From assembly GCA_910585215.1 (NCBI GenBank), contig CAJUDQ010000013.1, positions 1 to 64,000 of the forward strand: 64,000 bases of DNA. Reading direction: 5' to 3'. Source of the DNA: an uncultured Lachnospiraceae bacterium (GTDB lineage: Bacteria; Bacillota; Clostridia; Lachnospirales; Lachnospiraceae). Positions 32,474 through 42,851 of this stretch are shown one piece after another; position 1 is the stretch's first letter; each line of letters opens with the position of its first letter. The notes under the pieces were generated by a model. It was given only the letters and a program-made list of their open reading frames with translations, searched no databases and had not been told where the DNA came from. A program made the position numbers and the translations under genes.

Positions 32474-34585
32474 CTATACTAAAGTATTTACATCAAGAAT
32501 CAATGCTACTTCGCCATCTCCAAGAATAGTTGCGCCGCTGATAATCTTGCTGTTGCTGATATATTTGCCAAGCGATTTAATTACGATTTCCTGCTGTCCG
32601 ATTAAGCGGTCAACCACAAGTCCTGCAAGCTTTTCGCCTTTGCTGATAATAACAACGGTAAGATTATTATCTTCGTTTTCTTCCTTTTCTACCGGCTCAA
32701 TGTCCAGAATCGAATCAAGCCTGATAATCGGAATAACACTGCCTCTTAAATGAATTACTTCCTTTGACTGAACATATTTAATATCATCTATGGAAATATC
32801 CTCAATCGTCTGAATTGTTTCAAGAGAAATTGCATATTTCTCATTTCCCAGTTCAACCATAAGTGCCTGTATAATTGCCAGAGTAAGCGGCAATCTGATA
32901 CGGAAACAGCTTCCCTCGCCTAACTTTGTATCAACATCGATATCTCCGCCAAGGGCCTCGATTTTTGTCTTTACAACATCCAGTCCGACCCCTCTGCCAG
33001 ATACGTCTGAAACTACTTTGGCAGTTGAAAAACTTGGTTTAAACAGCAAATCAATCACATCTTTGTCTGTCATTACCTCAGCCTGTTCAGGAGTAATGGT
33101 TCCCTTTTCAATTCCTTTTGTTCTTACCCTTTCAATATCAATGCCGTTACCATCATCCTTTACCTCAATAATAACGCCATTTCCTTCCTGATAGGCGTTC
33201 AGATAAATATTACCTACAGGGTCTTTGCCTCTCTGAATACGCACATCTGCACTTTCAAGTCCGTGGTCAGCGGAATTTCTCAGCAAATGCATAAGCGGGT
33301 CACCGATTTCATCAATTACTGTCCGGTCAAGCTCGGTATCTTCACCGGTTATGTACAATTTCATCTGTTTATCCAGCTTCTTTGTCAAATCCCTTATCAT
33401 TTTTGGATATTTCTGGGTGACTGTTTCAATTGGCATCATTCTGACCTTCATAACAGACTCATGAAGATTTGTTGTCACTCTTTCAAGATACTCAATCTGC
33501 TCATTGAAGCCCTGTGTCTTAGTTCCTTCATTATTGTCGCTTACAGATACAAGTCCGTTTTTGGCAATAATCAGCTCACTTACAAGATTCATCAATACAT
33601 CCAGCTTTTCAATATCTACTCTTACAGAACGGCTGACAACCGGTTTTCCGGATGGTTTCCCTGCAGATGTATTGGAAGCCTTTGCAGGCGCTGCGGAAGC
33701 TGTTGCTGCTTTTACAGGAGCTGTGGAAACAGCAGGAGCTGGTTCTTTCTTTGGTTCTTCTTTTACTGTCTTTTCCTGTTTTGCAGATACTGTTGATACT
33801 TCGTTCTGCGGAATTTCTTTTATTTGAATAATATCTACATTTTTGATTTCAGACACATTTTCAACTGCTGCCTGAACCTTTTCCAATTCTTCCTGTGTTA
33901 CAAAAATAACGCAGAATTCAAATTCAAATTTTTCATCTTCAATATCCTGTGCACTAGGGTTAGACTTTATTACCTCACCCAGTTCTTCCAGTGCCTTAAA
34001 TACTAAAAATGCTCTCGCTGCCTTTAAAATACAGTTTTCATCGATAAGCACATCAATTTTATAAACCTGCATCTGCTTATCAAAAGCTTCCTTCATGGCA
34101 TCGATTTCAAATTCATCAAACTTCGGAGAAAGCGCTTTTGTCTTTTTCTTATTGTCCTTCTTTTGCTCCGTTTTTGATTTTTCGCCTCCAGCAGCTTCAT
34201 TTCCAGACTCAAGGAAAGCGTTCAGCCTTGCAATAATCGGCTCATTGTCATCTGTTCCTTCATCGGCGGTCTGCTGGATATTATCCAGATATGCCTGCAA
34301 TGCATCTAGGCAGTCAAACAGAATATCTACTAATTCTGAAGTAACTGTCATCTTACCATTTCTTATTTCAGAGAATACATTCTCCATAATATGTGTAAGA
34401 TGCTGCATTCTTTTATATCCCATTGTACCTGCCATTCCTTTTAAAGAATGAGCAGCTCTAAAGATTTCATTAATGGTGTCTGCATTTTCAGGTTCCTCCT
34501 CCAGCACCATAAGATGTTGGCTCAAGTCCTGCAAATGTTCACTTGTTTCATCGATAAATATTTCTAAATATTGACTAACGTCCAT
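32474..34585 (-). CDS. cheA: Chemotaxis histidine kinase CheA
   Basis: A 703-aa protein. The P1/Hpt domain carries the phosphorylated His46 in AAHSLKGMAGTM. A P2 CheY-binding domain (about 155-260) is followed by an Ala/Pro-rich linker, the P3 dimer helices, the P4 ATPase with N box (LLRNSADHG), G1 (DDGNGID) and G2 (GRGVGLDVV), and the P5 CheW-like regulatory domain. All key residues are present. It phosphorylates CheY and CheB. The gene overlaps the end of cheB by 11 bp. Confidence 0.97.
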   Translation of the reverse strand: MDVSQYLEIFIDETSEHLQDLSQHLMVLEEEPENADTINEIFRAAHSLKGMAGTMGYKRMQHLTHIMENVFSEIRNGKMTVTSELVDILFDCLDALQAYLDNIQQTADEGTDDNEPIIARLNAFLESGNEAAGGEKSKTEQKKDNKKKTKALSPKFDEFEIDAMKEAFDKQMQVYKIDVLIDENCILKAARAFLVFKALEELGEVIKSNPSAQDIEDEKFEFEFCVIFVTQEELEKVQAAVENVSEIKNVDIIQIKEIPQNEVSTVSAKQEKTVKEEPKKEPAPAVSTAPVKAATASAAPAKASNTSAGKPSGKPVVSRSVRVDIEKLDVLMNLVSELIIAKNGLVSVSDNNEGTKTQGFNEQIEYLERVTTNLHESVMKVRMMPIETVTQKYPKMIRDLTKKLDKQMKLYITGEDTELDRTVIDEIGDPLMHLLRNSADHGLESADVRIQRGKDPVGNIYLNAYQEGNGVIIEVKDDGNGIDIERVRTKGIEKGTITPEQAEVMTDKDVIDLLFKPSFSTAKVVSDVSGRGVGLDVVKTKIEALGGDIDVDTKLGEGSCFRIRLPLTLAIIQALMVELGNEKYAISLETIQTIEDISIDDIKYVQSKEVIHLRGSVIPIIRLDSILDIEPVEKEENEDNNLTVVIISKGEKLAGLVVDRLIGQQEIVIKSLGKYISNSKIISGATILGDGEVALILDVNTLV

Positions 34586-35753
34586 GGATTAACACCCCCA
34601 CGTTCTTAGTTACAGCGTCTGCTATTTTTTCCAGCGGCTGTACTTCATCTGATAATTTAGCCTCTGCAACGGCTCTTGGCATACCATATACCACACTTGT
34701 TGCCTCATCCTGAGAAATTACATAGATATTATTTTTTTCTCCCAATGCGCCTATGCCCATTGTTCCATCTGCTCCCATTCCGGTCAGTACCACACAGGTA
34801 ATTTCATCAAAGGAAGAACCCACAAGCGATTCGTACATAATATTCGCACAAGGTCTTAACCCGTCTCTGTCAGGCTCGTCAGTAGTTACTATTTTATAAT
34901 TTGTTCCCGATTTTTGAACACGCATCTGTTTTCCACCGGGAGCGATATATACCCACCCCTTTTGCAGAATATCACCATCAGCAGCTTCTTTTACCTCTAC
35001 CTGACTCATTTCATTGAGCCTTGCAGCCAAAGAATTGGTGAATCCCTTCGGCATATGCTGTACCAGCACCACAGGAGCATCCAAATCTTTTGGAAGCTTC
35101 GGAATCACTGACTGCAAAGATTTCGGTCCACCTGTTGAACATGCAAGTGCCACCAGCTTTGATTTGCCCGTCTTATTTCCTATCAGTTTTTTATGTGGTG
35201 CAAAATTGAGATTTTTTGGAGGTCTGACGCCAATTTTTCCTGTACTTGCAGTTCCTAAATCAGGCTTTGCCGGAGTACCGGTTTTCATCTCTGTCCTGCG
35301 AAGAGGTTCAGAAACTGCCTGATTTTCAGCAGCAGAAACAGTTTGATAAGGAATTTTTGTTGCCACACACAGCATTTCCAATAAACGACCTTTAAATTCT
35401 CTTGATTTAGCGTCAAGATAGTTTTCTGGCTTGGTGACAAAATCAAATGCTCCTCTTTCCAGTGCCAGAATTGTCTCCTTTGCTCCCGCTTTTGTAAGGG
35501 TGCTAACCATAATTACACATATCTTTATTTTGTTTTTCTGAAGCTGTTCTAACAGTTCAAGACCATTCATCCTTGGCATATTGATATCCAATATAACCGC
35601 ATCGTATGCTCTGTAATTTTTTACAATGAGGTCCAATGCCTGCAGACCGTCTACTGCTAAATCCTTTACTTCAAATCGCTTATCTGAAGTTATTATATCA
35701 GATATAAGCCTTCTCATAAGTGCAGAATCATCTACAATTAAAATATTTTTCAT
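34575..35753 (-). CDS. cheB: Chemotaxis response regulator and methylesterase CheB
   Basis: About 392 aa from ATG; a GTG two codons upstream is also possible. The receiver domain has the DD pair and phosphorylation Asp about 56 in VILDINMP. A linker rich in Lys/Pro (about 140-195) leads to the esterase domain with the active serine in ACSTGGP, His in VQHMPKGF and Asp in GMGADG. It removes methyl groups from receptors and may deamidate them. Complete. Confidence 0.96.
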   Translation of the reverse strand: MKNILIVDDSALMRRLISDIITSDKRFEVKDLAVDGLQALDLIVKNYRAYDAVILDINMPRMNGLELLEQLQKNKIKICVIMVSTLTKAGAKETILALERGAFDFVTKPENYLDAKSREFKGRLLEMLCVATKIPYQTVSAAENQAVSEPLRRTEMKTGTPAKPDLGTASTGKIGVRPPKNLNFAPHKKLIGNKTGKSKLVALACSTGGPKSLQSVIPKLPKDLDAPVVLVQHMPKGFTNSLAARLNEMSQVEVKEAADGDILQKGWVYIAPGGKQMRVQKSGTNYKIVTTDEPDRDGLRPCANIMYESLVGSSFDEITCVVLTGMGADGTMGIGALGEKNNIYVISQDEATSVVYGMPRAVAEAKLSDEVQPLEKIADAVTKNVGVLIHGR

Positions 35754-35774
35754 TACCACACAACCTTTACTTTT

Positions 35775-36536
35775 TTATTTTTTTCTCTGGCGTCTTTCTT
35801 CATCAAAGATGTATTTTATTAAAGACTCCCTTACCTTTCCACTCATCTCTTTATATTCGATTCTGTGCTCGTATCTTCCGGTCTGATTTGTCAGTGGTTC
35901 TGATGTCACCACCCTTGCATTCAATCCATATTCCTTTTTTTCATCTTCATATTGAATTTCAAGTACCACAAAAATACTGTCATTCACATTGAGACTTTGT
36001 CTGGAAACAAATCTCATGCCCCCACCGCTGATATCAAGCGCTGTGCCTTCTATAAAATCTTTATCGTCAATAATAAAATTGTCTTTTGCATGATTTTCAT
36101 ACTCTTTTTCATTTTTTTCAATTTTCTTATATTGCATTTCCATTGTACAGCCAAGGCGATAATACTGACGTCTCTGAAATTTTACAAGGTCTGAAATCAG
36201 TTCTACCACCATCATATAAACATTTTCATCCCTGTATCGGTCAACAATAAGAACTCTGCCCTGATACAAACCGTTTGCTGTATAAAAACAAGCATTATAT
36301 CTGACATTTACAGGCAAGAGTACAATTTTTCCTTTTTCCAGAGGCATAGTGATTTTCATACGGTTATCGCCTATTACTTCAGAAACAAGGCTATAATATG
36401 TTTTTATTTCGCTATTTTCTTTTTTCTGAGACAGAGATGAAGACCTCTGCAGTTCCACCTTACTCCCCTCTGAAATAATCTTTGACAATATATTTCCTTG
36501 TTGTATATTTCTTTGTTGCCTCTTTCCCTGTAGCAT
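35775..36536 (-). CDS. YcgR-like PilZ cyclic-di-GMP effector
   Basis: Start chosen at the ATG after AGGAG (8-nt spacing), giving 253 aa. An alternative ATG overlaps the flhG stop (TGATG) 27 bases upstream. The N-terminal YcgR_2-like beta domain (about 15-110) precedes a PilZ domain with the RxxxR switch in FQRRQYYRL and the DxSxxG motif in LDISGGGMRF. Both c-di-GMP contact motifs are intact. YcgR/DgrA-type proteins brake the motor or shut stators when c-di-GMP is high. It links this operon to c-di-GMP, as may the HD-GYP-type gene of the accessory region. Confidence 0.9.
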   Translation of the reverse strand: MLQGKRQQRNIQQGNILSKIISEGSKVELQRSSSLSQKKENSEIKTYYSLVSEVIGDNRMKITMPLEKGKIVLLPVNVRYNACFYTANGLYQGRVLIVDRYRDENVYMMVVELISDLVKFQRRQYYRLGCTMEMQYKKIEKNEKEYENHAKDNFIIDDKDFIEGTALDISGGGMRFVSRQSLNVNDSIFVVLEIQYEDEKKEYGLNARVVTSEPLTNQTGRYEHRIEYKEMSGKVRESLIKYIFDEERRQRKK

Positions 36537-36562
36537 ACATTCTTCTCCTGTTATTTTCTGCA

Positions 36563-37507
36563 TCAGTTCTTTCTATTTCGAAACATTTTCATAATTGCTG
36601 TAGCAATTCCTTTCTTCTCTCCGTCATCCTCTTCTTTTGTACGCTTTTTTCCAAGCAGATTTTCTGCAATCCTTGCGATTGCTCTTGCTCCTTCTGAATC
36701 TGGATAGGCAATGGAAACTGGTTTTTGCTGCATAATTGATTTAGACATATTGGTATCCCTTGGAACCATTCCCAAATATTCCAGTTTCAATTTCAGAAAT
36801 TTGTGAACCACTACACTGAGCTTTGAATACAGATTTTTTGCCTCCGCTGCTCCTGAAACACGGTTTGCTACCAGCTTTACGATAATATCTCCTGATTCCT
36901 CACCGGCTCTGGTATTCAATGTTTTTAACAGAGCATAGGAATCTGTAATCGAAGTGGGCTCCGGTGTTGTCACCAGCAAAATCTCTTCACTGGAAAGAAG
37001 AAATTCAATCACACTGTCTGAAATACCGGCTCCTGTATCGATAATTAATATATCTGTCATGGCTTCTAGTTGTTCTAGGGTTTCTACCAGAAACATCACC
37101 TGGTCTCTTGTCATGTTTCCCAGTCCGTTAATACCCGAGCCTCCTGATACAAACCCGATATCCAATGGTCCCTTTACAATAATTTCTTTAATATTTTTTC
37201 CTTTGAATATTACGTCTGATAAATTATATTTCGGAACTGCTCCAAACATCACTTCAATATTTGCAAGTCCAAAATCCGCATCAAAAATAATAACATTTTT
37301 TCCAAGTTTCTTTAACTGAATCGCAAGGTTAATCGACATACTTGATTTTCCCACGCCGCCTTTTCCACTTGTAACAGTTATCACTTTTGCCCGCTTCTGT
37401 CTTTCCTGACTGACCTTCATTGCAATATTGTGAATAATTTCTTCCTGCTCCATATCTTTTGCTTTATTCTGTTTTACTATATTTCTTAATTTTTCTGCCT
37501 GGTCCAT
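36563..37507 (-). CDS. flhG: Flagellar number regulator FlhG/YlxH
   Basis: About 314 aa from the ATG nine bases after AAAGGTG. A MinD/ParA-type ATPase: deviant Walker A SGKGGVGKSSM, FDADFGLANIEVMFG, DTGAGIS. The N-terminal helix (DQAEKLRNIV) is the FlhF-activating region, and a C-terminal amphipathic helix is likely. It works with FlhF to set flagellar number and place, and delivers FliM/FliY to the C-ring. It follows flhF after a short gap. Confidence 0.95.
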   Translation of the reverse strand: MDQAEKLRNIVKQNKAKDMEQEEIIHNIAMKVSQERQKRAKVITVTSGKGGVGKSSMSINLAIQLKKLGKNVIIFDADFGLANIEVMFGAVPKYNLSDVIFKGKNIKEIIVKGPLDIGFVSGGSGINGLGNMTRDQVMFLVETLEQLEAMTDILIIDTGAGISDSVIEFLLSSEEILLVTTPEPTSITDSYALLKTLNTRAGEESGDIIVKLVANRVSGAAEAKNLYSKLSVVVHKFLKLKLEYLGMVPRDTNMSKSIMQQKPVSIAYPDSEGARAIARIAENLLGKKRTKEEDDGEKKGIATAIMKMFRNRKN

Positions 37508-37545
37508 GCAATAAAACACCTTTCATCTTTCCTGTATATACCATA

Positions 37546-38751
37546 TCACGCACTTTGTCCCATAATATTCTTTGCTATCATCTGGGGGTCTATCGTACTG
37601 ATATCATCCGGTACGGACTGTCCGTCTGCAATATAGGATAAAGGAGCCTTTGAATATAATCTCAAGTTCAGTATATTTCCCAGACACAAGGTTTCATCTA
37701 TCTTTGTAAAAATAATTCCATAGTCATCCACTCTTCCAAATACATCATTTATCTTTAGTAAATCTTTATATTTTGTTGTTGCACTCAGCACAAGGTAATT
37801 TTCTTTTTCAATGTCCTCAGCTAAGGTACAATCCTCAAGAAGATGATATAATTCACCGCACTGGTCCTCATTTTTGTGCGAATGTCCCGCTGTATCTACC
37901 AATATAAGGTCATACATGGAGTAATCTCGCACAGCCTGATTAAATTCTTCTATTGTATAAATCACCTTTAATGGTACATCTATAATATTTGCATAAGTCT
38001 TTAACTGCTCCACTGCTGCAATACGATACGTATCTGCAGTAATCAATGCAACTTTTACATTTTTATTCAGTTTAAAATGTGCTGCTATTTTTGCAATGGT
38101 TGTTGTTTTTCCAACACCTGTAGGACCAATAAAAAATACTACTTTTTGATGCTCTTCATTTAATATAATCGTTCTTGGCTGCCCCAGTTTTAAAATAATT
38201 TTCTGATAAATAGAAGCAAGTATTGTATCCACATTTGTATCTTTTTTTATGGCAGGTTGTACTTCTGCAATAATCTGATTGGCATACTTCTCATCCACTT
38301 CATTTTTTATCATCTGATTGTAAATTAATTTTATAATCTGCTGTCGCTCATCCTCTTCTTCGTTTTTTTTCTGTCGCTCCTCTCTTTCCTCCTCGCGAAA
38401 GCCTTCAATCTCATCTTTTATTTTACTTTCAAGCAGCGACTGAAGATTATCCAGTTTTTCTTCTATTGCACTTGTTTTTTGTCCTTGCTCATATAAAATA
38501 TCTGAAGAATTATTTGCCGCTGTATTGGCTTTCACTGCATCGGAAATTGCCTTCTGCGGAATATCTCCCGTTACATACACTTTTTCTTCCAATGCTGCTG
38601 TAATCTCCACATAATCCTGCTTAAAAAGCTTTGCAAGCCCTCTGTGCTTAATTGTCTTTTCATTCAATACCACTGCGCCGCTTCCCAGCTCCTCTTTTGC
38701 TTTTAAAATCGCCTCAGCCTCCGTAGGTGCCTGAAATTTCTTTATTACCAT
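37546..38751 (-). CDS. flhF: Flagellar SRP-type GTPase FlhF
   Basis: A 401-aa protein with an N-terminal basic B domain, a long charged linker (about 90-150) and the NG GTPase domain with GPTGVGKTTTIAKIAA, ITADTYRIAAVEQL, VDTAGHSHKN and TKIDE. It recruits early flagellar components to the membrane site. The ATG directly follows the flhA stop codon (TAAATG). Length typical. Confidence 0.96.
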   Translation of the reverse strand: MVIKKFQAPTEAEAILKAKEELGSGAVVLNEKTIKHRGLAKLFKQDYVEITAALEEKVYVTGDIPQKAISDAVKANTAANNSSDILYEQGQKTSAIEEKLDNLQSLLESKIKDEIEGFREEEREERQKKNEEEDERQQIIKLIYNQMIKNEVDEKYANQIIAEVQPAIKKDTNVDTILASIYQKIILKLGQPRTIILNEEHQKVVFFIGPTGVGKTTTIAKIAAHFKLNKNVKVALITADTYRIAAVEQLKTYANIIDVPLKVIYTIEEFNQAVRDYSMYDLILVDTAGHSHKNEDQCGELYHLLEDCTLAEDIEKENYLVLSATTKYKDLLKINDVFGRVDDYGIIFTKIDETLCLGNILNLRLYSKAPLSYIADGQSVPDDISTIDPQMIAKNIMGQSA

Positions 38752-40788
38752 TTATACGCTCACCATCCCAACTGATTGTAATTCTACATTTGATTCAATT
38801 TCATTATAGGAAATCACAATTAAATCCTTCAAATAATCCTGCGTAAGACGCTTGTAATACATTCTTACAATTGGAGAAGTCACTATAATCGGATTCTTGC
38901 CCATATCCTCCAGCTTTTTTGCTTCTGCTTCCGTTGCCTGAATAATCTTCTGCGAACGGTCTGGGTCCAATGAAATATATGAGCCCTGTTCTGTCTGCTT
39001 TACAGAACCCATAATGTCCTGTTCAATTACAGGGTCAAGTGTAACTACAGAGGTGATTTCATTCGGTACAAAATATTTTCCTGAAATAGCTCTCTTCAGG
39101 CTCTGCCTTACATATTCTGTCAATACGTCTGTATCCCTTGTCATTGTAGCATGGTCTGCCAGAGTCTCTAATATAGTAAGCAAATCCCGAATAGATATTC
39201 CTTCTCTCAGTAAATTCTGCAACACTTTCTGTATTTCGCCGATTGTCAGTAATTTTGGTATCAGTTCATCAATCAATGTTGTATTATTGTCTTTCAGATT
39301 ATTGATAAGATTCTGTACATCTTGTCTGGTAAGCAGCTCGTCAATATGATTTCTGATAATTTCTGTTAAATGTGTTGCTATAATAGACGGCGGGTCTACT
39401 ACCGTATAGCCAAGTGTTTCTGCTCTTTCTCTCTGTCCCTCGGTAATCCAGATTGCAGGAAGATGGAAGGAAGGCTCAAAGGTCGGTATACCCGAAATTT
39501 CTTCTTCTACAATTCCCGGATTCATTGCCATATAATGGTCAAACAGAATTTCTCCTTCACTAATCTGAACACCTTTTATCTTTATAATATACTGGTTTGG
39601 ATTGAGCTGTATATTATCTCTCAAACGAATAATAGGAACTACTGTACCCATTTCAAGTGCAATCTGTCTTCGAATCATAACCACTCTGTCAAGCAAATCT
39701 CCTCCCTGACTGACATCTGCCAGAGGTATAATTCCATAACCAAATTCCAGTTCAATCGGGTCAACCTGAAGAAGTGCTGTCACATTTTCAGGTCTTCGTA
39801 TTTCATCTGCATCTGCTTCAGCAGTAGAGGTTTCATCTTGAATTTCGCGAATTGCCTGCTTTTGCTGCGTATTCTGTCCAATCATAATAAATACAATTCC
39901 AAGCGGAATAAAAATATAAATCGGAAGTGGTGTCATTACACCCAGAAAAATCAGTACTCCGCCCACAATAGTCAATACTCTTGCATTTTCAAACAACTGG
40001 CCAAATACCATTCCAGCCATATCCTGGTCCTCTTTTGCCGCCTTTGTGACAAGAATACCAGTTGCAAGAGAAATAAGAACTGATGGAATCGAACTTACAA
40101 GACCATCACCAATGGTAATAACCACATACTGATTTAATGCATCTCCAAGTTCAAGACCACCTCTTAGCACTCCTGATAAAACACCGCCAATAATATTTAC
40201 AAAAGTAATAATCAGACCTGCTGTAGCGTCTCCCTTTACATATTTTACAGCACCATCCATAGAACCAAAAAAGGCCGACTCTGCCTGTATCTTGTCTCTT
40301 CGCTCCTTTGCCTGTTCGTCGCTGATTGCGCCTGTATTCAAATCGGCATCGATTGCCATCTGTTTACCTGGCATAGCATCAAGAGTAAATCTTGCCGTTA
40401 CCTCCGCTACTCTTTCAGAACCTTTGTTAATAACCATAAACTGAACAATCAGGATAATAATAAAGATAACAACACCTACTACAGGGTCAGCCTGCCCTAC
40501 AAATTCACCAAATGTCATTACCACCTTTCCCGGATTTCCGGTAGTCAAAATCAATCTTGTTGAAGATGCATTTAATGCAATTCGGAATATGGTGGTCAAC
40601 AAAAGTACCGACGGAAAAGAGGACATCTGAAGGGTATCTTTTGCGTAAATTGTATTAAACAATACAATCAATGCAACGGATATATTTACTGCGATTAAAC
40701 AGTCCAACAAAAAACTCGGCATAGGTATGATAAGAAATATAATCGCTGATAATACATATAATCCGAGACCCAGGTCTGCTTTTCTCAT
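38752..40788 (-). CDS. flhA: Flagellar export gate protein FlhA
   Basis: A 678-aa protein with about eight membrane segments in the first 310 residues, including the FHIPEP-type loop (VTARFTLDAMPGKQMAIDAD) with conserved Arg and Asp, then a large cytoplasmic ring domain. It forms the nonameric ring of the type III export gate and couples proton flow to export. Complete and typical in length. 25 nt separate it from flhB. Confidence 0.97.
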   Translation of the reverse strand: MRKADLGLGLYVLSAIIFLIIPMPSFLLDCLIAVNISVALIVLFNTIYAKDTLQMSSFPSVLLLTTIFRIALNASSTRLILTTGNPGKVVMTFGEFVGQADPVVGVVIFIIILIVQFMVINKGSERVAEVTARFTLDAMPGKQMAIDADLNTGAISDEQAKERRDKIQAESAFFGSMDGAVKYVKGDATAGLIITFVNIIGGVLSGVLRGGLELGDALNQYVVITIGDGLVSSIPSVLISLATGILVTKAAKEDQDMAGMVFGQLFENARVLTIVGGVLIFLGVMTPLPIYIFIPLGIVFIMIGQNTQQKQAIREIQDETSTAEADADEIRRPENVTALLQVDPIELEFGYGIIPLADVSQGGDLLDRVVMIRRQIALEMGTVVPIIRLRDNIQLNPNQYIIKIKGVQISEGEILFDHYMAMNPGIVEEEISGIPTFEPSFHLPAIWITEGQRERAETLGYTVVDPPSIIATHLTEIIRNHIDELLTRQDVQNLINNLKDNNTTLIDELIPKLLTIGEIQKVLQNLLREGISIRDLLTILETLADHATMTRDTDVLTEYVRQSLKRAISGKYFVPNEITSVVTLDPVIEQDIMGSVKQTEQGSYISLDPDRSQKIIQATEAEAKKLEDMGKNPIIVTSPIVRMYYKRLTQDYLKDLIVISYNEIESNVELQSVGMVSV

Positions 40789-40813
40789 TTTTATCTCCTT
40801 TCCTCTTCTGCCT

Positions 40814-41944
40814 CTAATCTCTTGTCACCGGTTTATTTTTTAAATTATATACATAAGCAAGGACTTCTGCAACTGCCTGATATAATTCTTCTGGAACTTC
40901 ACCGCCGACGTCAACACTCTGGTAAAGAGCTCTGGCTAAAGGCTTGTTTTCAACTATTTCAATATTATTTTCTCTTGCTTTTTCTTTGATTCGCTGTGCA
41001 AGAAAATCCTCTCCTTTTGCAATGACAAGAGGCGCACTTGCAATCTTGGTATCATACATTAATGCAACTGCATAATGTGTCGGGTTTGTAATAACGACAT
41101 CTGCTTTTGGAAGCTGCTGCATCATTCTGCGCATGGACGCCTGTCTCATTCGCGCTTTCTGCTGTGATTTGACTTTTGGGTCACCTTCCTGATTTTTATA
41201 TTCGTCTTTTACCTCCTGCTTGGTCATCTTCATGTCTTCTTTAAATTTCCATTTCTGAAACGCAAGGTCTGCAAATCCAATTATCAGATAAATCCAGCTA
41301 ATTCTAATTGCAACATCAAAAATAAAATTTCCAATCGCTGTAATTCCATCTATAATTGATGACAGCGCATAGAGATTAAAAACCATTTCCTTAAATCCAC
41401 CCAGTGACTTTAAAAACACTGCAGTACAGATAATAACTATACCCATGGATTTTAAAAGATTCATCAACGACTGCTTTGAAAACAGTCGTTTTACTCCCTT
41501 AACAGGATTCAGTTTGCTTAACTTAGGTTTCAGCGGCTTTGTTGTCACCATCCATCTTATCTGGACAAAATCTGCCAAAAAGCTGATGATAAAACCTACC
41601 ACCAAAAATGGAAGAATAATCTGAACAAGTTGCTTCAACATTTCACCAATAATAAAAGCTGCCGAATTTATGGTGATTTCATTTGCATTTGAAGCATAGG
41701 TGGGAATTCTCTCATACATAATATGATAAAGATTCATAAGGCTTTCGCCTATTCCTCCTATCATAGACCTTAAAAAAAAGAAAGCAAATATAAGAGTAAC
41801 TGCATTTACAATTTCCTTGCTTTTTGATACATTGCCTTCTTTACGGGCATCATCCAGTTTTTTCGCTGTTGCCGGTTCGGTTTTTTCTCCACCCGGCCCA
41901 TCTTTTGCAAACAGCTGCAAATTATAACTTATGAAATGACTCAT
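40814..41944 (-). CDS. flhB: Flagellar export switch protein FlhB
   Basis: A 376-aa protein with four membrane segments (about 45-210) and a cytoplasmic domain with the autocleavage motif NPTHYAVALMYD. The NPTH site is intact, so the hook-to-filament substrate switch should work. The N-terminal segment YNLQLFAKDGPGGEKTEPAT is usual in Clostridia. A 127-base gap to fliR has three TATATCATA-like repeats. Confidence 0.97.
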   Translation of the reverse strand: MSHFISYNLQLFAKDGPGGEKTEPATAKKLDDARKEGNVSKSKEIVNAVTLIFAFFFLRSMIGGIGESLMNLYHIMYERIPTYASNANEITINSAAFIIGEMLKQLVQIILPFLVVGFIISFLADFVQIRWMVTTKPLKPKLSKLNPVKGVKRLFSKQSLMNLLKSMGIVIICTAVFLKSLGGFKEMVFNLYALSSIIDGITAIGNFIFDVAIRISWIYLIIGFADLAFQKWKFKEDMKMTKQEVKDEYKNQEGDPKVKSQQKARMRQASMRRMMQQLPKADVVITNPTHYAVALMYDTKIASAPLVIAKGEDFLAQRIKEKARENNIEIVENKPLARALYQSVDVGGEVPEELYQAVAEVLAYVYNLKNKPVTRD

Positions 41945-42071
41945 TTTTTATCCTGCCATACTGCTCTTTTACAATACATCTATCTGTAACAAAATCCTTT
42001 TCATCTCGTATATCATACTTCCTTGTATCATACCTCTATATCATATTTTCCTAATCTTATATTTCTCATCA

Positions 42072-42851
42072 TCAGGGGATAATATATCTGATTACTGTTA
42101 CCATAATCTGCTTCATCTGTTCAAACAGATTTGAAGTGATATTTGGAATCACCGTAACTATCATAAACATAATAAACAGACCTGCGAGAATTTTTATCTG
42201 CATACCTACAGAAAACATATGCATCTGAGGTGCAACCTTTGTCATAATTCCAAGTACAATATTTACCAGCATACTGCTTGCAAATACTGGGAGAGCAATT
42301 CGAAATCCCGTAATAAAATAATCAGAAATAAAATCAATAAACACGGTAATCAAACCAGCTCTAATATGAAGTCCATCTAATGGAACTGCTGTAAAGGAAT
42401 CTACCAGTGCTGACAGAAGATACCAGTGCATGCCGGTGGCTATAAATATCAGCATAAAAAGATTCTGATAGAGCTGACCGGAAACAGATACCTGTGTCCG
42501 AGTCTGTGGGTCATAAATAGTAGCCATGGTCAATCCAATTTCCATATCAAAAATATAACCTGCAAATAATACAATAGAATTGCAGATAAATACGGAAAAT
42601 CCCATCAGTACGCCTGCAATTGCTTCCTTTACAATAATTGCTGCATAGTCCCAGTTATTTGAATAAGTAAGAGTCTGTTCCGGCAAAACCATATAGACAA
42701 GAAAAGACAGAATCAACGCAAAACCAAGTTTTGTTCTCTGCGGTGTATTGGTCTGTCCAAAAAAAGGAGCAACATACATGAATGAAGTAATCCTCACCAT
42801 TATTAAAATAAATGTTTCTAATCCATATTGGGAATAAGTAATTGCTAACAC
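42072..42851 (-). CDS. fliR: Flagellar export gate protein FliR
   Basis: A 259-aa protein with about six membrane segments and the family pattern GLTMATIYDPQ, APQMHMFSVGMQIKI. It starts with GTG sharing a base with the stop codon of fliQ (TAGTG), so translation is coupled. It forms the FliPQR export channel. Confidence 0.96.
   Translation of the reverse strand: MLAITYSQYGLETFILIMVRITSFMYVAPFFGQTNTPQRTKLGFALILSFLVYMVLPEQTLTYSNNWDYAAIIVKEAIAGVLMGFSVFICNSIVLFAGYIFDMEIGLTMATIYDPQTRTQVSVSGQLYQNLFMLIFIATGMHWYLLSALVDSFTAVPLDGLHIRAGLITVFIDFISDYFITGFRIALPVFASSMLVNIVLGIMTKVAPQMHMFSVGMQIKILAGLFIMFMIVTVIPNITSNLFEQMKQIMVTVIRYIIP

Noticed and set aside
39370..40083. Plus-strand open frame (237 aa) opposite flhA
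   Set aside because: Cys, His, Asn and Tyr rich, mirror of flhA codons, with no ribosome site and no recognisable domain.
41945..42071. Three TATATCATA-like repeats between fliR and flhB
   Set aside because: Short, AT-rich and within the chance range for a 127-base AT-rich gap.
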